The notes beneath the pieces were generated by a model, which saw only the letters and a list, made by a program, of their open reading frames with translations, did no database searches and was not told the origin of the DNA. From assembly GCA_007922225.1 (NCBI GenBank), contig ML679961.1:69978890-70042889 (forward strand): a DNA stretch of 64,000 nt. The letters are read 5' to 3'. This DNA comes from Emydura subglobosa (lineage: Eukaryota; Chordata; Testudines; Chelidae). Numbering within the stretch: the first letter of the stretch is position 1; every line of letters starts with the position of its first letter. The translations under genes were made by a program, and so were the position numbers. Below, piece after piece: positions 11,181 through 23,165 of this stretch.

Positions 11181-12230
11181 AAGAGTGAGACAAACTGGTG
11201 TGGGTCTACTGGACATGGCACATGAACAAATGAATAAACTCATTCCTCTTTGTATCTAATCTTGTCAGATCTAGGGCAGACACTTGCTTCTCCAGAGCTG
11301 CTTTTGTCAGCAGTAGAGAGAGAGGAGATACATATCTGAGCTTGAGATACGCAGTACAGTTTTGGCAGACTTCTGCATATAGTATGTGTAAGATGCAGTA
11401 TAACAATCCTTTCATTCTGTCTCATCCTTTTGAATGCTGCTTTTAGAAACCCAAGTAGGACATTTGTGCACTCCATGATTATAATTTTATTGACAGAAGG
11501 AGATATAACAGTTACAGCTAATGTATCCCTAAGGGTTGATAATTGGATGTAGATCGTATTCTGGGATAGGAGATCTGACTTAAATGCAGCTAAATCTCTG
11601 AAATAGACTGGGATGTGATGAGCTGGAAGGTAGAGGCGAGAGAATTATGTATCAGGTATGAATATAAAATGCACTTTCATTTTATCATCCCTAGTGAAAT
11701 TTAATGGTTCCATCCACTGTCCCACCATATTTCTCATTCAAAAGTATATAACAAACAATAAAGAAAAATGAAAAACAATCATTGCAGACAGAGACTGACA
11801 AGCTTCAGGCCTCTCAATTTTCTCTATCAACAGCCAAAGCATATTAGTTTGTGAACTGTGGGCTTATTCAAACCCACTCCTCCAAACTGAAGCCCAGTGT
11901 CTGGAATAGGACACAAAACACCACCCACTCACTATGAATATCTCATTAGACAATAACAAACCCAATAGTTATTATAATAAAACTATCCTGGATCAGAATT
12001 GCAGTTTCTTTCTCCCTATGCCAGCGGGAGCTGAGAATACTGGGGAAACTGTGTGGTTATACTCCAGGGCAAGGGAGAATCTCTTGCCACCCACTGCCTT
12101 GATTCATAGACAAACTCTGGGCAACAAGCATTGCAGCACAAACATATCCAATTCCTGGAAGGCAGAACACTTTGCTTTTATAGCAAGCCTTTGGGTGAAG
12201 GTACAGTAGTTACAGTGGGAACATTGAGGG
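11181..12230. other. Unassigned noncoding DNA
   Basis: AT-rich noncoding sequence without a recognised element. Overlapping minus-strand open frames at 11206-11476 show no domain. Confidence 0.4.
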
Positions 12231-12231
12231 T

Positions 12232-12960
12232 GTGGCAGACTGACAGTATCTTGTAATATCCTGAATGAACTTAAACCTGATTGAACTAGGGTTAAAACCT
12301 TTGGGGTACATTGGATTAGAAATGCAAATGTTTATGTACTATTGTGAGATTGTATGGCATTTCTTCAGCAGGAAGACAAGATTAATGCAATCTCTGGAAA
12401 CTATGAGGAAGTTCAAAAGGCCTTTTTGGAACAATAGGGTGAAGTGGATTTCCATGGATTTCCGTGGAAGGGCCTTGAAGTGAGGGAAATGCAAATTCTC
12501 CCCTCCAAAGCCAACATTTTGAAGACAAGCCCTTGGGGAGAGGCCCACTGTATACTAATTACCTGCTTCTGGAAACTCCAGATCAAAGACCCCTGATCTG
12601 TATAAAAGGGTAGACTAAAATTTATCAGGAGTGTGCTTGTTCTGAAGCTGTGATGAGCATGTAATCACCAAGAAACCCCTAGGGTGGGGTGTTGATAGAC
12701 TGCTCTTGTCAGATCCCATGTTAGAGTTGGGATGAACTCTGGTAAGTTTATTAGCACATGTGTAGGTTGTTTCATTGTTTTTAATATGTTTTCTCTGTAG
12801 TACGTTTTCCCTTAAGAATAAAGTAGTCTCTCTTAGGGAGAACTGTGCGGTAATTTTTATCTGGAACAATCACTCTGTTATCAGTCTCTGAAGAGAAAGC
12901 AAGCAGCTCTGTTTAGGCAGACTGTTACTGCTGGAAGTAACACAGGAAAGGCAAGGAACT
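12232..12960 (+). mobile_element. LTR-like sequence (probable solo LTR)
   Basis: It starts TGTGGCAGACTGACAGTATC. It holds a canonical TATA box (TATAAAAG, 12601-12608) and, about 210 bp later, a polyadenylation signal (AATAAA, 12817-12822). The 3' limit is uncertain, perhaps near AGTAACACA at about 12942. Promoter plus poly(A) signal at this spacing, without an open frame, is what an LTR shows. No matching second LTR, primer-binding site or clear target duplication was found. An alternative is chance occurrence of both motifs in unique DNA. Confidence 0.4.
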
Positions 12961-15900
12961 GCTCAGCCTGGACACATCCTGGTCAGAAGGGAATGGGATG
13001 CAGGTCTGCACCCGAGAGGCAACAGCTGAGGAGCAGGGGGCCTGAGCATGGATGCCTTTGTTGGGCCAACTGTAGGTGAATATAAATACTGTTGCCCTGA
13101 ACTGTGACAGAGAATGAGAGGAGTAAAGGGAAGAATGAGGGGGTGGCATAGAATCTTTGGGGTGCTTGAAGGGACTTGATCCCTTCGTGGGGAAACCATG
13201 CCGCTTTCCTGGGTTCTGCAAACATGCGTGGTGCTGAGGAAGAATGGGTGTATTCCAATCCTTCCTTTAGGCTCCTGTTTGCCAGGATACTGTAGGAAGA
13301 CGTGCACAAGGCTCAGCACAAGCGGCAGTAGTCCAGGTGAAAACCTGTGCTGAAAGATCTCTGAAAACGTCCTGCTAGAGCAGCTATTTTGCCAACTGCA
13401 TTTCCCACACTGCAAGCTGTTATGTGAAAACTCACCAGACTAAGCAGCAGCCCGACAGTGAGTGCAAGAGAATGCAAAGGTGTGAGGACAGGCTCAAAAG
13501 GACAGAGACGAGTTTAAGCTCAGAGTGGTTAAATTCTGATTCAGCAAAATAAAATTCAATACTATTCAAAGAATATGAGAGAGATGCAAGCTTTCTGCTT
13601 CTATTGTGCCAGCAAACCATCTACCACTGAATATCCTCAGCCACCCAAAGCTCTAAGCCCAATGTATTACAATGGAGTTAGAAAGGGTGTTTCTATTTTG
13701 CTGCCACAAATGTCCCCGTTTATTGCATCAAGTATTGGCAAATCTGTATGAAAGTGCTGCCTACTACACAGGATTGGTCTGCGGCACAAACATTAGAGTA
13801 GCATGGCTGTTAAAGACGGTAGTTTCCTCTACAGTCATCATATAAACACCCATATGATGTTGATTTGGGAAACCGTGAACCTCTGCTGAACTCTTGAGAG
13901 GGCAAATATACTGCACTGAGGTTTTCCTGAGCCAGAAGTCAATCCTCTCAGGACGCATGACTGAGAGGAATGAGTTAAGGTGAGATAGAGAGGATTATAT
14001 TTCTAAAAACACTGTAATGGGGTGCTGTAACCGGGTCCAAGATACCAGTGAGGAAATAAAAAAAAAGAGCATCCTGTTCTGCAAGTGAAAAATTACTTGT
14101 CCAGGCTGGAAGGTGCTTCTGCCTCTAAGACTCACTCCAGCTTTAAAAGTGATAGTTTGGGATCTGAATGAAGCTTCTTTGAGATTCTGAGAAACTACAA
14201 TAACCACATGCAGTAACAGCATTAGAAAGCTGCTGCCACCTATAGACAACCAATAGCACTACCAAGAGCCACAGGTTAATCAGAAACCTGCAAATAGGGA
14301 GCAGGCAGCTGTACAACTGGCTCATACAGGAAGTAAAGGTGAGAAAGTATACTCCCCATTTTCTCTCTCTACCCCTCACACGCACAGACTCTTTCTATTG
14401 TCAAAGCAGCTCATCAGTGTCCTTGCAAAATAATGCCACACACAAAGGAACTGGGGTTAAACTGGAAAAAGTGCATAACAACTGATTATAGTGCTGCTCC
14501 AGGCTGACTGGCTGGTCCATACAGAGTGGGCTGAACAAGCTTGCTGATGGTATGGTCCTCAAGCTTTCAGCCTGCTCGCATGAGGCATGGTTAACGAAAT
14601 TGATTGTGTACTGCCTCAAAAAACCACTGGTCGGTTTTTACAGACAAGCAAAAGAAATATCTCTGGCCTCAGAAGAGGGAAATCCAGAGCTGTTCAATCA
14701 CAAAGGAGCAGAATCCTTGGCGGAGACAAGAAAGGAACGCAGGCAGGACAGCAAGGAGCACGCCCAGTGTCTTGGCTGGTAGGCTCAATCAGTGCCACCA
14801 AAGAGAGCTAACACAGAAAAACCCTTAAATCTGCTCCTACAGCAGCTCCAGCCTCTATAGCCCAAAATGCAGGGGAAGGACGGTAACCGACAAGCTACAC
14901 AACCCATTACTGAGCAAGTATCTGTATGTGATAAGTGGGTTGGGGGATGAAATGTGTTTGCAAGAGACTGATTAGGCAAGAAAAGCCTACTCTGCTTCCC
15001 AGTGGCCTGCACCAGGATTTCTACCCAGTCCTTTAATAGTTGATTGTTAGACATGGAAGAAAGCAAATGTGATTCCTCAGAGATCAGTCACACAGCAAGA
15101 GATTTAAAATATAACTCCAAGAAGGGGAGCAGTAAGAAATGCAGCAGGGAGTTCATAAGGGCCCTATGTAGCTGGAGAGGAATCAGCTGCTTATTCACCC
15201 TCCTTCGCTGTTCTTCCCTCATTAATTTCTCTGAACAGGACACCCACTGCTCCTGCAAGCCAGGTATGCTGCACTTCATTTGCAGACAAGGCAAAATATG
15301 AGGAGCTGGGGGAGGAGGCACAGAAAGCAAGGAAGGCTATCAGGAACTTTCCAAAAATCAACCGAACCGAAACCTGACCTCCCAGAGTTCCTCCTCTAAA
15401 CCTTCCCCTCTAACCCAACAATTTCCACTGCCTGTTGGAAGCAGGATCCAGTAACCTTTTTTATCCAACTTCTACCTAAATTATTGTTGTTGCCCATTCA
15501 TGCTGTATTTTTCATATAGCATTGTATATTTCACTAGTCAGACTGGGGGAGGAGTCTGATTAGTGTCTAGAAGCAATTTAAGCAATAAGGCATTATAGAC
15601 TGAATTTCTGGGCAGTTACAGGCTATCCTGGGTGCAGTTATAAGGCATTCACTATCCAATAGCCTGGATTAGGAATGAACCCTGGCTGTATACTTGCTTC
15701 AATGTGTGTGCACTTCCCATTAATATTAATAAGAGCTGTGGATGTGCACTGAGTTTGCCAAGTGACAGGTGATAAACAGCAGCCATTTGCTCAGCATACA
15801 CAAGCAAGAGGGTCACAAAACACGTAGATATCTAATGCAAGAGTCTGGAAAAATGCTTAAATGTTGAGTCACACCTGCAAGCCTTAAATAGCAAAATAAC

Positions 15901-16298
15901 GCACAGAACACTCAGTGAAAGAGAATGTAACTCAGTATATACACTGTAAGGCTTTGTGGCAGGGTACTAGTACAAAGGTGACAATTCCAATAAGATGATG
16001 TAATATTAATACATATATCAGAAGCCTGAACACCTAAAGCTGAGTTCTCGTGCAGCTAATAAAAGTGCTCAGCCTACTTCCCCAAGAGATTTTACTACTT
16101 AATGTTTAGTCTATTCATGAGATAAAATTTAGGAATAAAGCCCAACCATACCTCCCCACCCCCTAAAAAAGACCAAAATTATCAGTGCCCTGGTCTGTGC
16201 TCCCAAAGTAACACAAAACAAGGAAGGTGTCATAGTTGTCCCTGCTTGGCATGCAAAGGGACACACACTAATGCAACAAACAGGAATTATTTGCTTTA
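12961..16298. other. Unassigned noncoding DNA
   Basis: No gene was recognised in 3.3 kb. The longest open frame (12963-13415, minus) overlaps two other minus-strand frames and has low-complexity Ser/Pro content with no domain. The part up to about 13200 may be internal sequence of the preceding LTR-like element, but no gag or pol motif is visible. Confidence 0.4.
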
Positions 16299-16611
16299 GG
16301 CTAGAGCAGTGTTTCTCAAATGGTGTTCCGCGGAACCCCAGGGTTCCGTGGGCTGAGTTGAAGGGTTCCACAAAGAAGCGGAACCACGCCGCCGAAAGTA
16401 CCAAAAATCAGGTGCCGCCGAACAGCTGTTCGCGTGCCGCCAAAACAACAGCTGATGGGGCCGCTGAAAACGGCTCAGAGAGCGTGCCGGCGAAACAACC
16501 CTACACTGCGCCGCCGAAAAGAGGAAGATTTCCTCGACTTTTCAGCGGAGGGTATGGCATGGGCGCGCAAGGGTTCCGGGGGAAATAAAATTGAGAAACA
16601 CTGGGCTAGAG
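16299..16611. mobile_element. hAT-type MITE with perfect 8-bp TSD
   Basis: The element occupies 16307-16603 (297 bp). Its ends are CAGTGTTTCTCAA and the perfect 13-bp inverted copy TTGAGAAACACTG. Identical 8-bp duplications GGCTAGAG flank it at 16299-16306 and 16604-16611. The CAGTG...CACTG termini and 8-bp duplication are diagnostic of the hAT superfamily. The interior is GC- and CpG-rich (repeated GCCGCCGAAA-like units), in contrast with the AT-rich surroundings, and encodes no transposase. The open frame that crosses it (16271-16588) is incidental. Confidence 0.92.
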
Positions 16612-16704
16612 CAAGGGGAAAGCGCAAAAACACATATGCTCAAATTTTCAAGAGTGGCCTGTAAAGGTAAATGCTCAATTTAAAATATCTTGGGAGGCAA
16701 GGGG

Positions 16705-16845
16705 CAGGATTTTCAAAAGGGCCGAGCATCCACAGCTCTAATGGACTGTGCAGCGAGCTCTTGGTGCCCAGTTGCCTGACAATCAAGCTCAAAGTATATC
16801 AATTTAGGCACCCAAAAATGGAAGCACCCAAAATCATTGGCACGA
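16705..16845. repeat. Ancient dispersed repeat ('attttcaaaag' family)
   Basis: GGATTTTCAAAAGGGC, then GAGCATCCACAGCTCTAATGG, then TTTAGGCACCCAAAAATGG match a motif set also seen at about 22995-23150, 38553-38615, 56757-56905 and 58785-58860. It is noncoding and degenerate. I recall such sequence as widespread in amniote genomes but cannot name it. Confidence 0.5.
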
Positions 16846-16859
16846 CTATTTTTGCCTTA

Positions 16860-18915
16860 ATGTGAGTCTAGGTTGGGTTGAAATATTATACCTCTAAGCT
16901 CTTGTCCCACTAAATGGGCAAAATGCTGTCAATCAAACTACAAGAGCAGAATGGCAGTGATTCTGTGCTGTACATTGCAGTTTTATGCTGAGCATACCAA
17001 ATATTTCATTTTATAATAATAATAATAATAGTAATATATTGCTGGGTATGTTTATTGAAAGCAATAGATTTTACACAACTCCAGACAGCTCATTAAATAT
17101 TTACTAAATAAGAAAATTTAGTATTTAATAATACTTACTATAGAATAAAGATAAAAAATAATTGCCATTTTGCTGATGCATATATACATCCCTTCTAGTC
17201 ACACGATGTCCTACAGTTTGAGCTACCACAAAACACAACTCAACATTTGAATGCCTATGATGATGGTCAAAATTGCTATAAGGTGACGGCTATTTTTTTT
17301 AGAAAACATTTTTATAGTTATTTTAATAGTGTTTAACGTTAATTGAAATGAGTTCTTAGATTTACCTTCCCACCCTTAGGGGCTGTTGGGAGGATTAGTC
17401 AATATTTTCTCACTGCTTTCAAGATGGAAAATGCTGCATGGATGCTATTATAATATTCTTACAAAATATCCTTTAGTGGCATAATCTTGTCTGCAGCAAT
17501 CAGACTATATTTTATCAACATATAGCACGTGACTCCAGGGGGTACCTTTGCCCTGTTAATGATATAATTGTTTTTCAATTAATGACCATCAAATAGACTA
17601 ATCATATCCAAAGAAAGCGAGGTATCCTGCAGGTATATTCAAAATGACAGGAATAATGCCCCCTCCACTCTTTGTTTTACACTGACTAGTCATTGAGAAA
17701 TTAGCTAATGATAATGATTTAATAATGGAACAGATGCTCAACATAGCTCGGTGCCTTTATGCATGGATAACTCCACTGGCAACTTACCATCCTGGACTCC
17801 TCCAAGTGTCCACAGGCTACTCAAGTGAGCTTTGCTGAAGACCATGGAGGAATCAGTCTTTGCTTTTCACATCTCAGTACCACAAAGTTGACAGATTATT
17901 TGTCACATGCTCTAGAGCTTGCCTGAAATTTTCTCTATATGGTTCTCCCCTCTCCTTCACTAATATTGACAAATGGTAACAGGAGCCTCAGTTCTGATGG
18001 ACGCATGCATCAGCATACTAGGACCATAATAATGGAGAAGAAGGGTGCAAAGACTTGCCCTCCTGAAGATTTCTGACACTAATTATAAGAGAACATCAGC
18101 CATGCTGCTTTGTTGATTAGCCTTAGAGAATTGTTTGAGGAGTGGGAGGGTGTAGAACACTATTGCGATTTTCAACTTGGGGACTTGGATAGTGCCTCAG
18201 TATGTTGGGCCTCATATTAGCTCCTAAGAGTCATTTGTTCACAATTCAGAGTCATTGCCCATGAATATGGCACAACCCACAATCTCTGCTCTGGAGAGGC
18301 CCAAGAGTGGATGGAAATGTCATTCCTGTTGCTGAGCAGGCCAGTGCTAGACTGTCACTTGCATAGCCTATGTCATATAATATGCCTGGCCCAAACTGGC
18401 GTGGGAGATCTTGATTAATGTGCACAAAATACATCCAATGTACAGAAGGAAAAAAATAAAACAAAAACCATAGTAGAGATGGGATAAGAAGGCCGATTTG
18501 GGGGATACAAAAATAAGAGAGATGAGGGTGTGTGACTTGGATTCAGGCTCCATGTTGTACAAATCCCCAAAGTTCAGGTGGGACGGGACAGTGTGAAGTT
18601 CAAGTGAAAGGCTCCCAGACTCTCAAACTGCTAGCGCTCTAATCCACAGCAAGCACATTAGAAGAAGTGATTCCCAGTCAGCACAGATAATGGCCTTGCA
18701 GGCTAGTTGCTGCAGAGCCTCCATTCAGAATCCTCAACCCTTCTGACAGTCACACTGAGAATCCAACGGGGAGGCTGTAAGGGATTCATTTCCAGCCATA
18801 GATAAATAAAGTCTGCGTCAGTTCTTTCAGAACAAGACAGAATTATCATAAACTACACAGTGGAGGCAAAGGAACAGTCACTGATCAGCTACAAACAAAA
18901 ATACATTCTTACTAT
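16860..18915. other. AT-rich noncoding DNA, no repeats recognised
   Basis: Two kilobases without any recognised repeat, including a TAATAA run at about 17014-17030. The piece 17170-17720 has many homeodomain-like ATTA/TAAT words and long T/A tracts. In a repeat-dense window such a clean stretch is compatible with selective constraint (a regulatory element), but this is inference only. No coding exon was seen. Confidence 0.4.
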
Positions 18916-18917
18916 TT

Positions 18918-21130
18918 TAGATACCACTATGAATCCTCCAACAGGGAGGAATTGTTAGCGAATCTGAAGGTGGAAGGCAATTTGGGTGAAAGTGATCATG
19001 AAATGATAGATTTCAAAATTCCAAGGAAAGGAAGGTGTGAGAGCAGCACAATAAGGTTAATGGACTTCAAAAAAGCAGACTTTAACGAACTCAGAGAACT
19101 GGTATATAAGGTTCTATGGGAAGAACATCTAAGGAAGAAAGGAGTTCAGGAGACCTGGAAGTTTCTCAAGGGCATAATATTAAAGGCACAACTGCAAACT
19201 ATCCCAATGCAAAGGAAGGCTAGGAAGAATAGTAAGAGGCCAATATGGCTCATTAGTGATCTGTAAAATAAAACAGGAAGTCCTACACAATGTGGAAGCA
19301 AGGACAAATTGCTAAGGAGGAGAACAAAAGAATAGTGCAAGCATGTAGAAACAAAATCAGAAAAGCTAAGACACAAAATGAGTTACACCTAGCAAGAGAC
19401 ATAAAAGGCAATATGAATGGGTCTTTAAATCTATAGAAGCAAACGAAAGATGAAAAAAACTGTAGGTCCTTTACCTAGTGTGGAAGGAGAGCTAATAACT
19501 GACACCATCAAGAAGGCTGAGGTGCTTAATGCCTATTTTGCTTCTGTTTCACTAAAAAAAGTTAATGGCGACCAGATACTCAGCACAATTAATATAACTA
19601 CAAGGGGGAAGGAACACAAGCTAAAATAGAGAAAAAATAGGTTAAAGACTATTGAGATAAGTTAGATGGATTCAAGTCAGAAGAACTTAATGAAATTCAT
19701 CTTAGGGTACTCAAGGAAGTAGCTGAAGCAATCTCAGAACTTCTAGTAATTGTCTTCATGAATTCATGGAGGAAGGGTAAAGTCCCAGAAGACTGGAGAA
19801 GGGCAACCAGAATTCCTATCTTTAAAAAGGGGAACAAAAAGTACGCAAGGAATTATAGACCAGTCAGTCTAACTTCGATATCTGGAAAGATACAGGAATA
19901 AATTAATTCAATCAGTTTGTAAACACCTGGAGGATAACAGAGTTATAAGGAATAGAATGCATAGTTTTGTCAAGAACCAATTATGCCAAACCAACCTAAT
20001 TCTCTTCTTTGATAGGGTTACTGTCCTAGAGGATGGAGGTCGGGAAGCAGTAGCTGTGTTATATCTTGATTTTAGTAAGGCCTTTCACACAGTACCATGT
20101 GACATTCACATCAGAAAACTAGGGAAATGTGGTCTAGTATAAGGTGATTGCACAACTGGTTGAAAGACTGTACTCAAATCAATGGTTTGCTGTCAAGTTG
20201 GGACAGTGTAGTTAGTGGGGTACCACAGAGGTCAGTCCTGGATCTAGTAATGGAGTGGAGAGTATGCTTACAAAATTTGCAGATGACGTTAAAATGGGAG
20301 GGGTTACAAGCACTTTGGTGGATAGGATTAGAATTCAAAATGACATTTACAAATTAGAGAAATGCCTTGAAATCAACAAGATGAAAATCAAAAAATACAA
20401 GGACAAAGTATTTAACTTAAAAAGGAAAAATCAAATGCACAACTACAAAGTGGGGATTAACTGGCTAGGTGGCAGTACAGCTGAAAAGGATTGAGGGGTT
20501 GTAGTGGATCACAAATTGAATAAAAGTAATCAATTTGATGTAATTGCAACAAAGGCTAATATTCTGGGGTGTATTAACAGGAGTTTCGTATGTGAGACTG
20601 GGACGTAATTATCCCATTCTACTCGGCCCTGGTGAGAACTCAGCTGAAATACTTCTTTCCAATTCAGGGTGCCATCCTTTAGGAAAGATTGGAGAGACTC
20701 CAGAGGAGAGCAACAAAAATGATAAAAAGCTTAGAAAGGTTAAACGAACTGGGCATGTTTAATCTTGACAAAAGAAGACTATGGTGGGACCTGAGAAAGT
20801 CTTCAAACATGTTAAGGGATGTTACAAACAGTGATCAATTGTTCTCCATGTCTACTGAAGGTAGGACAAGAAGTAATGGGCTTAATCTGCAGCAAGGGAG
20901 ACTTAGGTTAGATATTAGGAAAAACTTTTTAACTGTCGGAGTAGTTAAGCACTGGACTAAGCTTCCAGAAGAGGTTGTGGAATCCCCATCATTGGAGATT
21001 TTTAAGAACAGGTTGGACAAACACCTCTCAGGGATGGTCTAGGTTTACTTGGTCTGGCCTCAGCCCAGGGAGGTGGACTAGATGGCCTCTCAAAGTCTCT
21101 TCCATTCCTATATTTCTATTATTCTATGAG
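18918..21130 (+). pseudogene. CR1 LINE, 5'-truncated ORF2 relic with 3' end
   Basis: About 2.2 kb of a CR1 non-LTR retrotransposon, a family whose ORF2 encodes endonuclease and reverse transcriptase. The pieces are in canonical order. The endonuclease C-terminus lies at 18949-19263 ([11 protein letters not shown] motif). The RT fingers lie at about 19780-19880 (VPEDWRRA, then NYRPVSLTS). RT block A (YLDFSKAFHTVP) is at 20061-20096. The catalytic FADD is at 20276-20287. The C-terminal region (ERLQRRATKMI to the FKNRLDKHL motif) lies at 20689-21042. A short 3' UTR ends in TATTATTCTATGA, the CR1-type terminal repeat, at about 21128. Several stops and frameshifts break the frame, and a deletion shortens the stretch between SGVPQ and FADD. 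The 5' end is truncated, as is usual for CR1. It is not functional. Confidence 0.92.
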
Positions 21131-22919
21131 GGGCACAATACAAGAACAGAAATAGAATAGATTTGCCTCTTATTGGAAGGACCATCCGTGAGCATGCATT
21201 AAGTAGGGTGTCTTTCAGGGACCGCCTTTCACAGACATGGTGGGGAATCCCTTTGCGGCTTGTATCAATATCTGCAAACACACAGGTTCAAAGTGGCACT
21301 ACCTTTCAGTCCATGGCCTCTTAAAAGTTCATGCTAGCCCTGGATCTCTGGGTTTCAGGTGGAATGACCTGGAGTAATCATTGCAAAGCTAACACTGTCC
21401 ACTCCTGACCCTCCCGATTCCCAATCTGAGGCAAGAAGGGACACGCTCAGCACCACCTGGCTAAGCCTATGAAGATCTCAGCGTTTTTCATTCATTTCAA
21501 ACCCTATACCAAATGGCGTGGTCATATTTTAACATTTCTGGCCACTAATGTAGCCCTTATAACAGAGGTTTTCTTAACCTTAAATCAGCCAGTCCATTAC
21601 TGAAGTATATAAAAGCCAGGAGTTTAATGGACTTAAAGTGCCAAGGTATTGATGGCTGTGAAATGGAAACTATTTATCCTGTAAATACTGTAGCAGCTAA
21701 AAGAGCTCATCTCACTTCAATGTATTTGTTAAAACTCTGGTGAAGGAAAGGATTTGGCAGGTGAGGGTTCCAGTTACTGGAAGCAAGTGAGATGGGAGCA
21801 CTTGTCACTCTGAGGGTGGGGAGTGAGGGATCCATGCTTCAGACATTTCCCCCATTTCCCAGTCACATGAGGACTTTCAACCCTTTCTCAACAACCTCCA
21901 CACCTGGGTGTCTTCCTCTCTACTTCTAAAGATTTATCCCAGGACCAGCTCTCCAGAGCTGCAGAGTACAAGTACAACCCTCTTCCCATGGAACTGTTGC
22001 ACTCTTAGAAGCGGAACTGAATCTGGAGTGCTCCACTTTCTGGGATAGGTTCAACTGCAGAAAACAGTTTGAATTCACCAGACTCCTTTGTTCACTGGCA
22101 GGAGCAACAGTCTGGTGGGGAGAGCTCATGCCAGGACTCAGTACAGACAGCTGAGCAGCCTTAAATTCATTTTTGTACTAGCCGGTTGAGGCCCATGGGA
22201 CAAATCAGCAGTTGCAACAGCATTTCTTAGGACACCTTGCAGAAAATTGGGACACCCAGATCATCCTGCCCTTGCAGAGCGTCAGATACAACATTGGGGG
22301 GAAAATAAAGAGGTAGGAAAGATGGATTTTTCAGCAAATTAGCAGCACATAAAATAAATATCGAACTGCTCTGTCCAGATAGGAGCCTGCGAGTGTCCTA
22401 ATGCCCGTAGCGTACTGATTCCAAATCTCCAAATCATTCAGCTCCATACACCCTCTTGACTGAATTATCTGAGAAAAAAATTGGGAGATAATCCCAGTGA
22501 TTTTCATGTAAAACCCTGCTGGGCCCTGTGTGCAATGAATGGTGGATCAGAGTGAGAGAGCTGGAGGGTGGGAGCAGACAGTCAATACTTTGCAGAGAAT
22601 TTATAGAAGTGGTGTTTTTTAGGGTTTTGTTTGTTTGTTTGTTTTTAAGACTTGTTGGGTTGATGACTAAGCAGAATAACCAAGGATGCAGAACTCTGCT
22701 ATGCCTGTGCTGGATGACACCCCTGGTTAGGTGTAGACCTGTGGTTTCTGATCCTGTCCTACTAGTCTGCATGCAGCAATCTATGGATTTAGGGCAATAT
22801 TCCCAGTATCCACTTTTCCTGAGGCTAGGATTCCTTGCCATTTGATACTTAAAAAAGCACATAAATTTACATCTTCAAAGCATTTTAATAATTAGTTAAT
22901 ACACAGTACCCATAGGCGT
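21131..22919. other. Unassigned noncoding DNA
   Basis: No gene was recognised. A short (TTTG)n run lies at 22621-22646. The two opposite-strand frames at about 22434-22862 overlap each other and look like chance. Confidence 0.4.
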
Positions 22920-22972
22920 TAGGCAAATATCACCATTTTACAGTCGGGGAAACTGAGGCAGAAATGATCTCT
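22920..22972 (-). mobile_element. MIR/L2-type fragment
   Basis: CACCATTTTACAGTCGGGG followed by AAACTGAGGCAG is the reverse complement of the conserved 'ctgcctcagtttcc..atctgtaaaatgg' block of MIR/L2 3' ends. It is short and diverged. Confidence 0.55.
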
Positions 22973-22989
22973 AATTATCAGTGCCCATG

Positions 22990-23165
22990 TTTGACACCTA
23001 GGACCTGATCTTCAGTTGAAGCTGTAGGCATTCAGCACATCTGAAGTCACATGCAGCCACGGGCAGCTCTCAGAATCATGCTACGTGTTTCTAAAGTTGG
23101 GCATCCAAAACCTGAGGCACCCAAAATTACACTTTTGAAAATATGCTCTGAAGATCTACGCACAG
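22990..23165. repeat. Ancient dispersed repeat ('attttcaaaag' family)
   Basis: GATCTTCAGTTGAAGC, GGCATTCAGCACATCTGAAG, GGGCATCCAAAACCTGAGGC and ACCCAAAATTACACTTTTG parallel the copies at 16705 and 56757. It is noncoding. The opposing open frames here are incidental. Confidence 0.4.

Noticed and set aside
12963..13415. 150-codon minus-strand open frame
   Set aside because: It overlaps two other minus-strand frames, has low-complexity Ser/Pro content, no domain and no splice or promoter context.
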